From NCBI RefSeq assembly GCF_003443995.1, contig NZ_QWEY01000001.1, forward strand, positions 620,001 to 684,000: a DNA stretch of 64,000 nucleotides, in the 5' to 3' direction. The notes beneath the pieces are model-generated. The model saw nothing but the letters and a program-made list of their open reading frames with translations. It ran no database searches and was not told the DNA's origin. The stretch comes from Pseudotabrizicola alkalilacus (GTDB taxonomy: Bacteria > Pseudomonadota > Alphaproteobacteria > Rhodobacterales > Rhodobacteraceae). Positions within the stretch are counted from its first letter, which is position 1, and each line of letters starts with the position of its first letter. This document shows positions 30,284 to 40,452 of the stretch, in pieces. The position numbers and the translations under genes were made by a program.

Positions 30284-30341
30284 CGTGATCTCGCGGTCAG
30301 GGCAGAGGACTGCACTCTGACCGAGACCGGTTTCAGGCAGG

Positions 30342-31361
30342 TTAACCGCGCTGATACATACCTTCGTAGATCGGGACCAAGGTTTCGGTCTCGAACAGGC
30401 TCGACACGCTGGTGCCGTTCCAGATGTTCAGGATGGCCTGTGCAAACATCGGGGCAGTCGGCACCACGCGGATGTTGGAGGCGGCTGTTGCGGCCGCGCT
30501 TTGCTCGATGGAATCGGTGATGACCAGCGATTTCATCACCGAATTCTTGATCCGCTCCACAGCCGGGCCGGACAGAACGCCATGGGTGATGTAGCTGTGC
30601 ACCTCGGTCGCGCCGCTTTCCATCAGCACTTCGGCCGCTTTGCACAGGGTGCCGGCGGTGTCGCAGATGTCATCGACGATGATGCATTTCTTGCCACGAA
30701 CATCCCCGATCACCGTCATTTCGGCAATTTCACCGGCCTTTTCGCGCCGCTTGTCGACGATGGCAAGCGGCGCATTGATGCGTTTGGCCAATTCGCGGGC
30801 CCGCCCCACGCCGCCCACATCGGGCGAAATGATCATCAGATCTTCCATCTGGCCCTTGAAGTGATGTTCGATATCCAGCGCAAAGACCGGGCTGGCGTAC
30901 AGGTTATCCACCGGAATGTCGAAGAACCCCTGAATCTGAGCGGCATGCAGATCCAGCGTCAGCACGCGGTCCACCCCGGCGCTTTCGATCAGGTTGGCCA
31001 CCAGCTTGGCCGAAATCGGGGTCCGGGCCTTGGCGCGGCGATCTTGCCTTGCATAGCCGAAATAGGGGATCACGGCGGTAATGCGCGAGGCCGAAGACCG
31101 GCGCAGTGCATCGACCATGATCAGCAATTCCATCAGGTTGTCATTGGCCGGGTTCGAGGTCGGCTGGATGACATACATATCCTCGCCCCGGACATTCTCG
31201 AACACCTCGACAAAGATCTCCTGATCGTTGAACCGTTCGATCCGGGCGTCGACCAGCCCCACCGACATGCCGCGATGCACCGACATGCGGCGGGCGATGG
31301 CTTTGGCAAGCGGCATGTTCGCATTGCCGGAAATCAGCTTGGGTTCGGTGATGGCGGGCAT
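30342..31361 (-). CDS. prs: Ribose-phosphate pyrophosphokinase
   Basis: A 339-residue PRPP synthase making phosphoribosyl pyrophosphate from ribose 5-phosphate and ATP for nucleotide, His and Trp synthesis. It starts [22 protein letters not shown] (two fragments of the first beta strand and helix). Later come [11 protein letters not shown], the flexible catalytic loop [21 protein letters not shown] in part, and the PRPP-binding [16 protein letters not shown] 31361 with GGAG just upstream is chosen; the frame stays open for 43 more codons toward the divergent gene but has no family similarity. Confidence 0.96.
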   Translation of the reverse strand: MPAITEPKLISGNANMPLAKAIARRMSVHRGMSVGLVDARIERFNDQEIFVEVFENVRGEDMYVIQPTSNPANDNLMELLIMVDALRRSSASRITAVIPYFGYARQDRRAKARTPISAKLVANLIESAGVDRVLTLDLHAAQIQGFFDIPVDNLYASPVFALDIEHHFKGQMEDLMIISPDVGGVGRARELAKRINAPLAIVDKRREKAGEIAEMTVIGDVRGKKCIIVDDICDTAGTLCKAAEVLMESGATEVHSYITHGVLSGPAVERIKNSVMKSLVITDSIEQSAAATAASNIRVVPTAPMFAQAILNIWNGTSVSSLFETETLVPIYEGMYQRG

Positions 31362-31392
31362 GATGGGTCTCCGGGGCCACGGAATCGGGATG

Positions 31393-31420
31393 TTGACACC
31401 GCTTATCACCCGGTTAGGGT
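31393..31420 (+). promoter_or_regulatory. Candidate promoter for isomerase gene
   Basis: TTGACA (31393-31398) is followed after 16 nt by TAGGGT (31415-31420), 33 nt before the ATG. The -35 box is perfect; the -10 box is poor. Confidence 0.35.
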
Positions 31421-31453
31421 CTTGCAAACCGATGCAGGGGAATAGGCTGGCAA

Positions 31454-32047
31454 ATGACACAAATCGATTACTTTTTCGCAACCATGTCACCCTATTGCTA
31501 TCTGGCAGGCACCCGGCTGGAAGAGATCGCCGCGCGGCATGGCGCGACGATCAGCTATAAACCGATCAATCCGATGGCGCTGATGCCGCGTACGGGCGGG
31601 CAGGTGCTGGCCGAGCGGCACGAAAGCCGCCGCGCTTACCGCCTGCAGGAGTTGCGGCGCCTGCCGTTGAAGCTGGGGATGCCGCTGAACCTGCGGCCTG
31701 CCTATTTCCCGGCAAACGCGGCCCCCTCGTCCTATGCAATCATCGCCGCTGCTGGCACCGGGGCCGATGTGGGACCGCTGGTGCATGCCTTTTGCCGGGC
31801 CGTCTGGGCAGAAGAGCGTGACATTTCGGATGACGCCGTGGTCAAGGATATCCTGACCGCCAACGGGTTTGACCCAATGCTGGCCGACAGTGGCATGCTG
31901 GCCGGGGCCGAAACCTATGCCGCCAATCTGGAAGAGGCGGTGGCGCGCGGTGTGTTTGGCGTGCCGTTCTATCTGGTCGGCGAAGAGGCGTTCTGGGGGC
32001 AGGACCGGTTGCATGATCTGGACCTGTACCTGTCCGGAAAGCTCTGA
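31454..32047 (+). CDS. 2-hydroxychromene-2-carboxylate isomerase family protein
   Basis: A 197-residue DsbA-fold protein related to kappa-class glutathione transferases. The N-terminal [14 protein letters not shown] places a Ser (S12-type) at the glutathione-activating position, and the C-terminal [21 protein letters not shown] has the cis-Pro of the thioredoxin fold. In naphthalene degraders this family isomerises hydroxychromene carboxylate; here there is no aromatic pathway nearby, so the true substrate is open. It is divergent from prs. Confidence 0.88.
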   Translation: MTQIDYFFATMSPYCYLAGTRLEEIAARHGATISYKPINPMALMPRTGGQVLAERHESRRAYRLQELRRLPLKLGMPLNLRPAYFPANAAPSSYAIIAAAGTGADVGPLVHAFCRAVWAEERDISDDAVVKDILTANGFDPMLADSGMLAGAETYAANLEEAVARGVFGVPFYLVGEEAFWGQDRLHDLDLYLSGKL

Positions 32048-32051
32048 CGGT

Positions 32052-33068
32052 TCAGCCGCGAAACGCAGCGAGCAGCGCATCGACATCGGCCTCGGTCGTG
32101 GACCACGAGGTGACAAGGCGGCACAGCGTTTCGTCAGTGCGGTAATAGACCGCCCCGGCCGCCTGTGCGCGGGCGTGGGTGGTGGCGGGCAGGTGGGCAA
32201 AGATCAGGTTGGCAGGGATAGGGTGCAGGATCTCGGCCCCCGGTACCTGTGCAAGACCGGTGGCGAGCCGTGTGGCCATGCTGTTGGCATGGCGGGCGAG
32301 GTGGAGCCACAGGTCAGCCTCAAACCACGTCTCGAACTGGGCCGCGACAAAGCGCAGCTTTGAATTCAGATGGCCCGCGCGCTTGCGGCGCAACTCGCCT
32401 TCCCATGCCTTGGCGGGGTCGAACAGCACCACCGCCTCGGCCCCCATCAGCCCGTTCTTGGTGCCGCCAAGGCTCAGCACATCAACGCCCGCCCGCCATG
32501 ACAGTTCTGCCGGGGTGGTGCCGGTGGCGGCCAGCGCATTGGCGAAACGTGCGCCATCCAGATGCACGGGCAGGCCATGCGCGCGCGCAACAGCCGTCAG
32601 CGCCGAGAGTTCGGCCGGGGTGTATACAGTGCCGGCTTCGGTCACATTTGTCAGGCTGAGCGCGCCGCGCTGCGCCACATGGACCGAGCCGCCGGTCTGC
32701 GCGATGGCCTGCGCCAAGCCGTTCGGTGTGATCTTGCCCTCCGGCCCGTCGATCAGCGTCAGCTTTGCGCCGCCCGAAAAGAACTCCGGCGCGCCGCATT
32801 CGTCTTCGGCGATATGGGCGTGGCGGTGGCAGAATGTAGTGCCCCAGGGCGGGGTCAGCAGGGCCAGCGCCAGCGCATTCGCCGCCGTGCCGGTGGTCAG
32901 CAGCAAGACCTCGGCCTTGGGGGCCTCAAACACCGCGCGGATCCGGTCGCGCAGGGCCTGCGTGCCCGCGTCATTGCCATAGGACAGCGCATAACCCGCA
33001 TTGGCACGTTCCATCGCGGTGAAGACAGCCGGGTGGACCGGCGCGCCGTTATCCGAGGCAAAGAACAT
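32052..33068 (-). CDS. Low-specificity L-threonine aldolase family protein
   Basis: A 338-residue PLP enzyme of the beta-eliminating lyase fold, predicted to cleave L-threonine/allo-threonine to glycine and acetaldehyde. It has FFASDNGAPVHPAVF at the N-terminus, the cofactor-stacking region TGTAANALAL, VHLDGARFANAL (PLP-binding Asp) and the Lys motif LSLGGTKNGLMG (Schiff-base Lys). Its start overlaps the ycgN-like stop (TGATG), so it is translated from the same message. Confidence 0.9.
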   Translation of the reverse strand: MFFASDNGAPVHPAVFTAMERANAGYALSYGNDAGTQALRDRIRAVFEAPKAEVLLLTTGTAANALALALLTPPWGTTFCHRHAHIAEDECGAPEFFSGGAKLTLIDGPEGKITPNGLAQAIAQTGGSVHVAQRGALSLTNVTEAGTVYTPAELSALTAVARAHGLPVHLDGARFANALAATGTTPAELSWRAGVDVLSLGGTKNGLMGAEAVVLFDPAKAWEGELRRKRAGHLNSKLRFVAAQFETWFEADLWLHLARHANSMATRLATGLAQVPGAEILHPIPANLIFAHLPATTHARAQAAGAVYYRTDETLCRLVTSWSTTEADVDALLAAFRG

Positions 33069-33511
33069 CAGGGGGTTTCCTCGATGGTGTAATCTTCCCA
33101 GTCGTCTTCCGACACTTCATATTCCGGGATCGTCCAGCCCCGGACCGAAGCCCCGGCGGTGTGCGTGCTTTCGGGATCGCCGGTGAGCAGCGGGTGCCAC
33201 TCGGGCAGGTTTTTGCCTTCATGCAGAAGCCGATAGGCGCAGGTGCGCGGCATCCAATAGGCGATCTTTGGCAAGGTCTTGGGCGAGAGCTGTACGCAGT
33301 CGGGCACGAACTGTTTGCGGATCGGGTATTGCATGCAGCGGCAGGTTTCCCCGTCCAGCAGGCGGCAGGCGACTCGGGTGTATTCCACCTCGCCGGTGTC
33401 TTCGTATTCGATCTTGTTCAGGCAGCATTTGCCGCAGCCGTCACATAGCGCCTCCCATTCCTGAGGCGTCATTTTCGTCAGCGGGATGGTTTCCCAGAAC
33501 TTCGGACGCAT
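33068..33511 (-). CDS. YcgN/UPF0260 cysteine-cluster protein
   Basis: A 147-residue member of the YcgN family. Cysteine clusters CDGCGKCCLNK near the N-terminus and CRLLDGETCRCMQY / PDCVQLSP in the middle look like metal or Fe-S ligands (YkgJ-type). MRPKFWETIPL is taken as the start; six extra upstream codons are possible. The biochemical role is unknown. It is co-transcribed with the threonine aldolase gene and lies 22 nt from ribF. Confidence 0.88.
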   Translation of the reverse strand: MRPKFWETIPLTKMTPQEWEALCDGCGKCCLNKIEYEDTGEVEYTRVACRLLDGETCRCMQYPIRKQFVPDCVQLSPKTLPKIAYWMPRTCAYRLLHEGKNLPEWHPLLTGDPESTHTAGASVRGWTIPEYEVSEDDWEDYTIEETP

Positions 33512-33533
33512 AAGGGGGCCTTGGGGCAAAGGG

Positions 33534-34457
33534 TTACAGGGCAGCCAGGATGCTGCGGGCGCGGTCGCAATCGGCTGCCATCTGGGTGATCAGAGCGGGC
33601 AGGCCGTCAAACTTCAGCTCGGGGCGCAGGTAGTCTACAAAGGCGATCGACAGATGCGCGCCGTAGAGATCCCCTTTGAAGTCAAAGAGAAAAGTTTCAA
33701 GGTTGGGCTGGTTTACCCCAAACATCGGACGCACGCCAAGGCTGGCGGCGCCGTTGTAGCTGCCCTTGTGCGGGCCGGTCAGCACATCGGCCTTGACCGC
33801 GTAAACGCCCAGCTTTGGCAGGTGCAGCCCAGCCACCGACATATTGGCGGTGGGATAGCCCAGCTCGCGCCCCCGCTTTTCGCCATGAACAACCTCGCCC
33901 TCGATCCGGTGCCAATGGCCCAGCATTGCCGCCGCATCACGCGGGCGGCCCTCGGTCAGGGCGGCGCGGATGGCGGAGGAGGAGATCGGCAGATCGGCGC
34001 TGGTGATCAGCTCGGCAATTGTGGTCTCAAAGCCATGGGTCTTGCCAAGCCGTTGCAGGTCGCTGGCCTTGCCCGCGCGGCCCCGGCCAAAGCAAAAATC
34101 CGATCCCACAACAACGTGGCGGATGCCCAGTCCATCGGCCAGCACATCACTCACGAAATCTTCGGGCGACAGAGCGGCGAGGGTTTTGTCAAATGGCAGC
34201 TCGTACAGGTGCTGCACCCCCAGCTTTGCCAGACGGTTTAGCCGCGCCTCGGCATTCATCAGGCGGAACGGTGGGGCATCGGGGGCAAAGACTTCGCGCG
34301 GGTGCGGCTCGAAGGTGATGATGCCAAGCGGGGCAGGGCCCCGGGCCAGATCAATGACCGCCTGATGGCCAAGATGCACGCCATCGAAATTCCCCATGGC
34401 ACAGGATGCGCCACGGGCGGATGGGGCGAGCCCCTGCCAGGATCGGTGGATCTGCAT
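33534..34457 (-). CDS. ribF: Bifunctional riboflavin kinase/FAD synthetase
   Basis: A 307-residue enzyme converting riboflavin to FMN and FAD. The N-terminal FAD-synthetase nucleotidyltransferase domain has GNFDGVHLGHQ (about residues 22-32) and an ISSSAIR motif (ISSSAIRAAL, about 156-165). The C-terminal riboflavin-kinase domain has RGRELGYPTANM and the YNGAASLGVRPMFG region. Length is typical. It is upstream of ycgN on the same strand; no FMN riboswitch is evident in the 28-nt gap behind maoC. Confidence 0.96.
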   Translation of the reverse strand: MQIHRSWQGLAPSARGASCAMGNFDGVHLGHQAVIDLARGPAPLGIITFEPHPREVFAPDAPPFRLMNAEARLNRLAKLGVQHLYELPFDKTLAALSPEDFVSDVLADGLGIRHVVVGSDFCFGRGRAGKASDLQRLGKTHGFETTIAELITSADLPISSSAIRAALTEGRPRDAAAMLGHWHRIEGEVVHGEKRGRELGYPTANMSVAGLHLPKLGVYAVKADVLTGPHKGSYNGAASLGVRPMFGVNQPNLETFLFDFKGDLYGAHLSIAFVDYLRPELKFDGLPALITQMAADCDRARSILAAL

Positions 34458-34485
34458 TCTACCCCGGTCTGGGGCAGATGCCCCG

Positions 34486-34929
34486 TCAGTCGAACTTGCG
34501 GCTTGGCGCCAGTACCAGCGCCTCGCCCTTTAGCACCACCGTTTTACCCACAGAGCAATGGGTTTCAAGGGTCACCCGACGTTTTGCATGGTCGATTGCC
34601 GTCACTGTGACCACGGCATCCACCCTGTCACCGGGCCGGACCGGGGCCATGAAGCGCAAGGACTGGCCCAGATAGACGGTGCCGTGACCGGGCAGTTGTT
34701 CGCCGATGACGGCCGAAATCAGCCCTGCGGTCAGCATCCCATGTGCGATCCGCCCTTCGAATATGGTGTCGCGGGCGTAGGCGTCATCCAAATGTACGGG
34801 GTTGCGGTCGGTTGAGACCTCGGCAAACAGCTCGATGTCGCGGTCGGTGATCAGCTTGGACAGGCCGCGCGTCATGCCGATCTCAAGGTCTTCGATGCAG
34901 ATGGTGCCGCGGGGCATATTGTCCAACAT
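34486..34929 (-). CDS. MaoC family (R)-hydratase
   Basis: A 147-residue hot-dog-fold hydratase. The catalytic pattern is visible: FAEVSTDRNPVHLDDAYA (Asp/His pair) followed by FEGRIAHGMLTAGLIS, typical of enoyl-CoA hydratase 2/PhaJ-like proteins. The substrate is unclear (short-chain enoyl-CoA is likely for the family). MLDNMPRGTICIEDL is used as the start; MPRGT four codons in is nearly as likely. The region upstream is AT-richer and contains TTGCGC/GCGCAA half-sites. Confidence 0.85.
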   Translation of the reverse strand: MLDNMPRGTICIEDLEIGMTRGLSKLITDRDIELFAEVSTDRNPVHLDDAYARDTIFEGRIAHGMLTAGLISAVIGEQLPGHGTVYLGQSLRFMAPVRPGDRVDAVVTVTAIDHAKRRVTLETHCSVGKTVVLKGEALVLAPSRKFD

Positions 34930-34981
34930 CTTGCGATTCCCGTGCTTGTGCTGGTGCGACCTTAACAAATGCCGCAGTGCA

Positions 34982-34998
34982 GCGCAATTCCGTTGCGC
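34982..34998. promoter_or_regulatory. TTGCGC/GCGCAA inverted repeat upstream of maoC
   Basis: GCGCAA (34982-34987) and TTGCGC (34993-34998) form an inverted repeat with a 5-nt centre, in a stretch with further GCGCAA and TTGCG copies (35027-35048). It may be an operator or part of the minus-strand promoter region; no regulator can be named. Confidence 0.3.
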
Positions 34999-35055
34999 AA
35001 GTTATTTCCCAATGCGCGACCAAAGGCGCAATTTTGTTACCTTGCGAATTGCGGC

Positions 35056-35931
35056 CTAGCGCAGATAGCCGATGGCATAGGTGGCCGAAAGCTGGTGGCC
35101 AGCCAGCCAGTTCAGCAGTAAGTCATTGTCCGGGTTGTCAATATCCGGACCGAACTCTTGCGCGGCCAGGCCGCCGGTGACAAACAGTGTGTCCAGCCCC
35201 TCACCTACGCCGCCCTGTACATCGGTATTGATACCATCGCCGACACACAGGATGCGCGCCTCGTCCAACCCAAGCCGTTTGCGGGCGAGGTCGTAGATCG
35301 GCGGGTGGGGTTTGCCGTAATACAGCGCCTCACCCCCCATCTGCTCATACAACTGCGCCAGAGCGCCGGCGCAATACAGCCGCTTTTCGCCCATATCGAC
35401 GATGATATCGGGGTTGGCGCAAAGCATTTTCAGACCTTTTGCCTTTGCCATCAATAGTTTACCCCGGTAATCGTCAGGCGTCTCGGTCAGGTCGTCGGCA
35501 AGGCCGGTACAGATAATGCCGGTGGCCTGATCGAGGGGGACACGGGTGATGGTGGAGTTGGCTGCCATTTCGGCCAGATCATCTTCGAAATCGGTAAAGA
35601 AGGATTCATCCTTGGGCGCGCCGATGTGGTGCACCTGCGAGCCTGCGGCCCCTGACAGCATGGCGGCCTGGGTCGCGTCGCCCGATGAGGCGATGTCATC
35701 CCAAGTGTCGCGCGGCAGGCCCATGCTGTCCAACTGTCTGATAATGCTGGATTTCGGGCGCGGTGCGTTTGTCACCAGAATGACCTTGCCGCCGCCAGCG
35801 CGGAAGGCTTGCAGGGCGGCGACGGCGGCAGGGAACGGCGTTACGCCATTGTGCAGGCAGCCCCAGAGGTCGCAGAACAGGGCGTCATAGCGGTCTGACA
35901 GATCGGCGAGGGAACGGATGATCTGGGTCAT
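35056..35931 (-). CDS. TIGR01459-type HAD-superfamily hydrolase
   Basis: A 291-residue HAD (class IIA) phosphatase related to NagD. Motif I is FCDLWGCLHNG (nucleophile Asp; the usual second Asp is replaced by Trp-Gly-Cys context, typical of TIGR01459), motif II is ILVTNA, and motif III/IV are KPHPPIYDLA and CVGDGINTDVQGG. Substrate unknown; family members in Alphaproteobacteria are annotated only as HAD-type hydrolases. It is monocistronic between maoC and ppaC. Confidence 0.9.
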   Translation of the reverse strand: MTQIIRSLADLSDRYDALFCDLWGCLHNGVTPFPAAVAALQAFRAGGGKVILVTNAPRPKSSIIRQLDSMGLPRDTWDDIASSGDATQAAMLSGAAGSQVHHIGAPKDESFFTDFEDDLAEMAANSTITRVPLDQATGIICTGLADDLTETPDDYRGKLLMAKAKGLKMLCANPDIIVDMGEKRLYCAGALAQLYEQMGGEALYYGKPHPPIYDLARKRLGLDEARILCVGDGINTDVQGGVGEGLDTLFVTGGLAAQEFGPDIDNPDNDLLLNWLAGHQLSATYAIGYLR

Positions 35932-35981
35932 GCGACGGGGGCCTTTCTGGCAGACTCGCAGGTCTGATCTGCGTCTGGTTT

Positions 35982-36003
35982 AGGTATGGCAAAGGTATGG
36001 CAA
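35982..36003 (+). repeat. 11-nt tandem duplication
   Basis: AGGTATGGCAA occurs twice back to back (35982-35992 and 35993-36003) in the gap between the HAD hydrolase and the pyrophosphatase. It looks like a small slippage duplication. Confidence 0.6.
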
Positions 36004-36041
36004 GCGTCGGGCTGTTGCAGCGCGGCGCTTGCCGACCGTTT

Positions 36042-36962
36042 TCAGAGTTTCAGGGCCGGGATGATCTGCTTTTTGCGGCTCATCACGCCGGGCAGCACCA
36101 CGGTGTCGCCGGTCACAGTACAGCCGAACGAAGCTTCGGCCATTTGCTTGACCAGATCGTTTGGCACAAGCAGCGTCGCCTCTTCGTTCAGGATATCGAC
36201 CACGAACAACAGCACCTGATCGGCACCATCCTCTTTCGCCACGGCGTCCATCGAGGCCATCAGGCTGGCCTTGCGGTCGAGCACGATTTTCGGCGCGGTG
36301 GTTTCCAGCACCGAGACCCGCAGTTCCTTGCCCGCGACGTTATATTCTTTCGAATCCATCCGCAGCAATTCGGCATCGGAGAAGGCCGAGACATCCGATT
36401 TCGCCTCAAACATGGCTGTCGCCAACTCGCTGATCGAAACACCCAGATCGGCGGCCAGTTTTTCGGCCACGGCGCGGTCATGTGCGGTGGTGGTGGGCGA
36501 GCGGAATTCCAGCGTGTCTGACAGGATGCACGACAGCATCGCGCCCTTGATCTCACGCGGGGCCTGCGCCAGTGCGTCGCCCATCAGGTCGTGCATGATG
36601 GTTGCGGTGCAAGCGAGGGGGCGGATCGTGATGTCGATCGGGCCTTTGGTCTTCAGCCCGCCGACCAGCATGTGATGGTCGATGATGCCCTGAATCTTCG
36701 CCTCGTTGATCGAGGGTGGCAGCTCGGCCGGGTTGTTGGTGTCGACGATCACAACCTTGTCGTCAGCGGTCACGTCCGAGATGATTTCCGGCTTGGTCAG
36801 GTTCCAGTGCGTCAGCACGTACGCCGCTTCGGTATTGGGTTCGCCCAGCAGAACCGGTTTGGCCGGGGTGTTCTGCACAGTGGACAGATACCACGCCCAG
36901 ATGATGGGCGAGCCGGTGGAATCGGTGTCGGGGGATTTGTGGCCGAATACGAGCGTGGTCAT
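36042..36962 (-). CDS. ppaC: Manganese-dependent inorganic pyrophosphatase
   Basis: A 306-residue family II (DHH superfamily) pyrophosphatase. Metal ligands are visible: FGHKSPDTDST (His8, Asp12, Asp14), VIVDTNNPAE (Asp) and the DHH motif IIDHHM. The C-terminal DHHA2 domain ends with SRKKQIIP, where the Arg-Lys-Lys binds phosphate. It hydrolyses PPi released by anabolic reactions. ATG 36962 is preferred to a start six codons earlier because AGGTG precedes it. Family II enzymes are less common in Proteobacteria than family I. Confidence 0.95.
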   Translation of the reverse strand: MTTLVFGHKSPDTDSTGSPIIWAWYLSTVQNTPAKPVLLGEPNTEAAYVLTHWNLTKPEIISDVTADDKVVIVDTNNPAELPPSINEAKIQGIIDHHMLVGGLKTKGPIDITIRPLACTATIMHDLMGDALAQAPREIKGAMLSCILSDTLEFRSPTTTAHDRAVAEKLAADLGVSISELATAMFEAKSDVSAFSDAELLRMDSKEYNVAGKELRVSVLETTAPKIVLDRKASLMASMDAVAKEDGADQVLLFVVDILNEEATLLVPNDLVKQMAEASFGCTVTGDTVVLPGVMSRKKQIIPALKL

Positions 36963-37074
36963 GAGGGCACCTATGCGCATGTGATTTGTCGCGGCTTATA
37001 GTGGGCTGGGCCGGGGTTGTCACGTGGGGGACGGTGCGCGTGGGTGGTTTGGCGCGTCGTGGCGGGCATTTGGG

Positions 37075-37133
37075 GTAGGGCGGGGTTCACCCCGCCGTGT
37101 GCGCCACGAAAGGCGGGGTGAACCCCGCCCTAC
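37075..37133. repeat. Perfect inverted repeat, REP-like
   Basis: Two 22-nt arms (37075-37096 and 37112-37133) are exact reverse complements separated by 15 nt. Each arm itself contains a near-palindrome, GGCGGGG-TTCA-CCCCGCC. It lies right after the stop of the TraB/GumN gene and ahead of ppaC (both minus strand), so it could end or stabilise the TraB/GumN message. It resembles dispersed REP elements. Confidence 0.7.
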
Positions 37134-37135
37134 GC

Positions 37136-38134
37136 CTATTCGAGCGGGGTCAGCGTCCAGCCCTGTTGTTGCAGCAGATAGGGAATGCCATAATCGCTGG
37201 GCAGATGCAGCGCGCCAAAGGCGGCGAGGACCGGGCCTTTGGCGGCAGCGGCCTCGATCACCGGAACCCAGTTCCGGTTGCGGGTGATCAGCAAGGCCTG
37301 TTCCATCTTTGCCAGATCAGAGTCCACCTGTTCGGGTGTGTAGCCAGGCATCTGCAACGACAGATCGCGCATCAGTTCCCAGATCAGCCGCGATTCGCCC
37401 GCGAAATAGCTGTCGGCGAGGGTGGCCATGTAATCTTCGGCCTGCCCCTCGATGGCGAGGGATGCGCGCAGCATTGAAATCTGATCATCGCGCGAAAAGC
37501 TGTCGAACAGCGAGAAGACGGTGTCATAAGGCTCCAACCCCTGTACCGGCACGCCCCGCGCGCGGGCCTCTTCCATGATCCGGTGATCCAGCCCGGCTTT
37601 GGGCTGCGCCTGTACCTCGGTCATCATGCAGGGCGGTACGGCCAGCAAAACGGTGAGATACCACGGCTGGAACTTGGCGGCCATGAAGCCGGGAATGCCC
37701 CGGCGCGTCATGGCGGCAGACAGGGTTTCCCAATCTTCCGGCGCCATCAGTGTGGGCAGGGTGGTGTCGGTCATCACGAATAACGTGGGGTCTTTGGCAA
37801 CAGCCGCCAGCAGCGCGGCCTCCTCTTCGGGGCCAGCCTCCACCAGCAGGGTGGTGGCGGTGTCGAGGTGCGGCAGGACCGTGTCGAGCACCTGATCATG
37901 GCGCGGGTCAGCCAGATGATAGGTGCCGACCAGCGTGATCTGCTGGCCGTCTTTGGTCGCGCGCCACAGATTGCCCTGATGAAACGGATGTGTGGCGGCC
38001 GTCTGCGCCAGCCGGGTGCGATCTGCCGGGGCCATCTGCGAAAGCAGGTTAACACCCTGACACGCGGCTTGGGCTGGCGCGGATACCACCAGCGGAATGG
38101 CCAGAAGACACAGCAAGCTCAGAAAGTTACGCAT
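37136..38134 (-). CDS. TraB/GumN family protein, exported
   Basis: A 332-residue protein with a signal peptide (about residues 1-24, ending APAQA) and a TraB/GumN domain. LVGTYHLADPRHD (about residues 68-80) carries the conserved GTxH motif, and the C-terminal AFGALHLPSDYGIPYLLQQQGW contains the second GxxH motif. These residues make it a probable Tiki-like metalloprotease-fold protein in the periplasm. It has Cys in PPCMMTEVQ and ACQGVN. The substrate is unknown. It is divergent from groESL. Confidence 0.88.
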   Translation of the reverse strand: MRNFLSLLCLLAIPLVVSAPAQAACQGVNLLSQMAPADRTRLAQTAATHPFHQGNLWRATKDGQQITLVGTYHLADPRHDQVLDTVLPHLDTATTLLVEAGPEEEAALLAAVAKDPTLFVMTDTTLPTLMAPEDWETLSAAMTRRGIPGFMAAKFQPWYLTVLLAVPPCMMTEVQAQPKAGLDHRIMEEARARGVPVQGLEPYDTVFSLFDSFSRDDQISMLRASLAIEGQAEDYMATLADSYFAGESRLIWELMRDLSLQMPGYTPEQVDSDLAKMEQALLITRNRNWVPVIEAAAAKGPVLAAFGALHLPSDYGIPYLLQQQGWTLTPLE

Positions 38135-38222
38135 AAATCACCCCTTTGATTGCGCGCAGAGGGTGGCAGGCGTGGCCGGGGAATCCAAGTAAAAATGCCG
38201 GGAACCGGCGGGGTTCCCCCGG

Positions 38223-38251
38223 TTGACAGACGCGGGGCTTGTGACTAGATA
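38223..38251 (+). promoter_or_regulatory. groESL promoter
   Basis: TTGACA (38223-38228) and TAGATA (38246-38251) are separated by 17 nt, a near-consensus sigma-70-type promoter immediately before the CIRCE element. Confidence 0.85.
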
Positions 38252-38258
38252 AACCTCG

Positions 38259-38285
38259 TTAGCACTCGCCGACAGTGAGTGCTAA
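38259..38285 (+). promoter_or_regulatory. CIRCE operator (HrcA binding site)
   Basis: TTAGCACTC-N9-GAGTGCTAA is a perfect CIRCE inverted repeat that overlaps the start-site region of the groESL promoter. HrcA repression is therefore expected, with derepression on heat shock. Confidence 0.97.
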
Positions 38286-38320
38286 AAGATTCAACCTGGA
38301 ACCTAAGGGAGTGTTACCAG

Positions 38321-38608
38321 ATGGCTTTCAAACCGCTGCATGACCGTGTGCTCGTTCGCCGCATCCAAGGCGAAGACAAGACCAAGGGCGGCCTGATCAT
38401 CCCCGACACCGCCAAAGAAAAACCCGCTGAAGGCGAAATCGTCTCGGTTGGTGAAGGCGCGCGCAAGGACTCGGGCGAGCTGATTGCTCCGTCCGTCAAG
38501 GCCGGCGACCGCATCCTGTTCGGCAAATGGTCGGGCACTGAAGTGACGCTGGAAGGCGAAGAACTGCTGATCATGAAAGAAAGCGACATCCTCGGCATCA
38601 TCGCCTGA
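38321..38608 (+). CDS. groES: Co-chaperonin GroES
   Basis: A 95-residue Cpn10, the lid of the GroEL chamber. It starts [15 protein letters not shown]; the mobile loop is near [18 protein letters not shown], and it ends [14 protein letters not shown] 38321 is chosen; the frame is open upstream through the CIRCE region but that is untranslated leader. groEL follows after 66 nt. Confidence 0.99.
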   Translation: MAFKPLHDRVLVRRIQGEDKTKGGLIIPDTAKEKPAEGEIVSVGEGARKDSGELIAPSVKAGDRILFGKWSGTEVTLEGEELLIMKESDILGIIA

Positions 38609-38644
38609 GGGTTTTCGGGCGCAGCTTGTGCCCGGCGCTTTTGA

Positions 38645-40318
<1,674 letters not shown>

Positions 40319-40360
40319 GCCTTTGGCTTCATGATCTGCCGTTTCCGTCAGGAAACAGAA

Positions 40361-40389
40361 GGGGCGGTCCGAAAGGGCCGCCCCTTTTT
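40361..40389 (+). terminator. groESL terminator
   Basis: GGGGCGGTCC (40361-40370) pairs with GGGCCGCCCC (40375-40384) with one G-T pair and a GAAA loop, then TTTTT. It is almost identical to the hairpin at 44005-44030. Confidence 0.9.
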
Positions 40390-40452
40390 CGTGTCCGGCC
40401 TTGATTTGGCCGGATTGGCGGGGGATGACAGGCGGGAATTGCCGGAGGTTTC

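Noticed and set aside
31362-31490. N-terminal 43-residue extension of Prs
   Set aside because: The frame is open to 31490 but the extra residues resemble no PRPP synthase and include the divergent promoter; ATG 31361 has its own ribosome-binding site.
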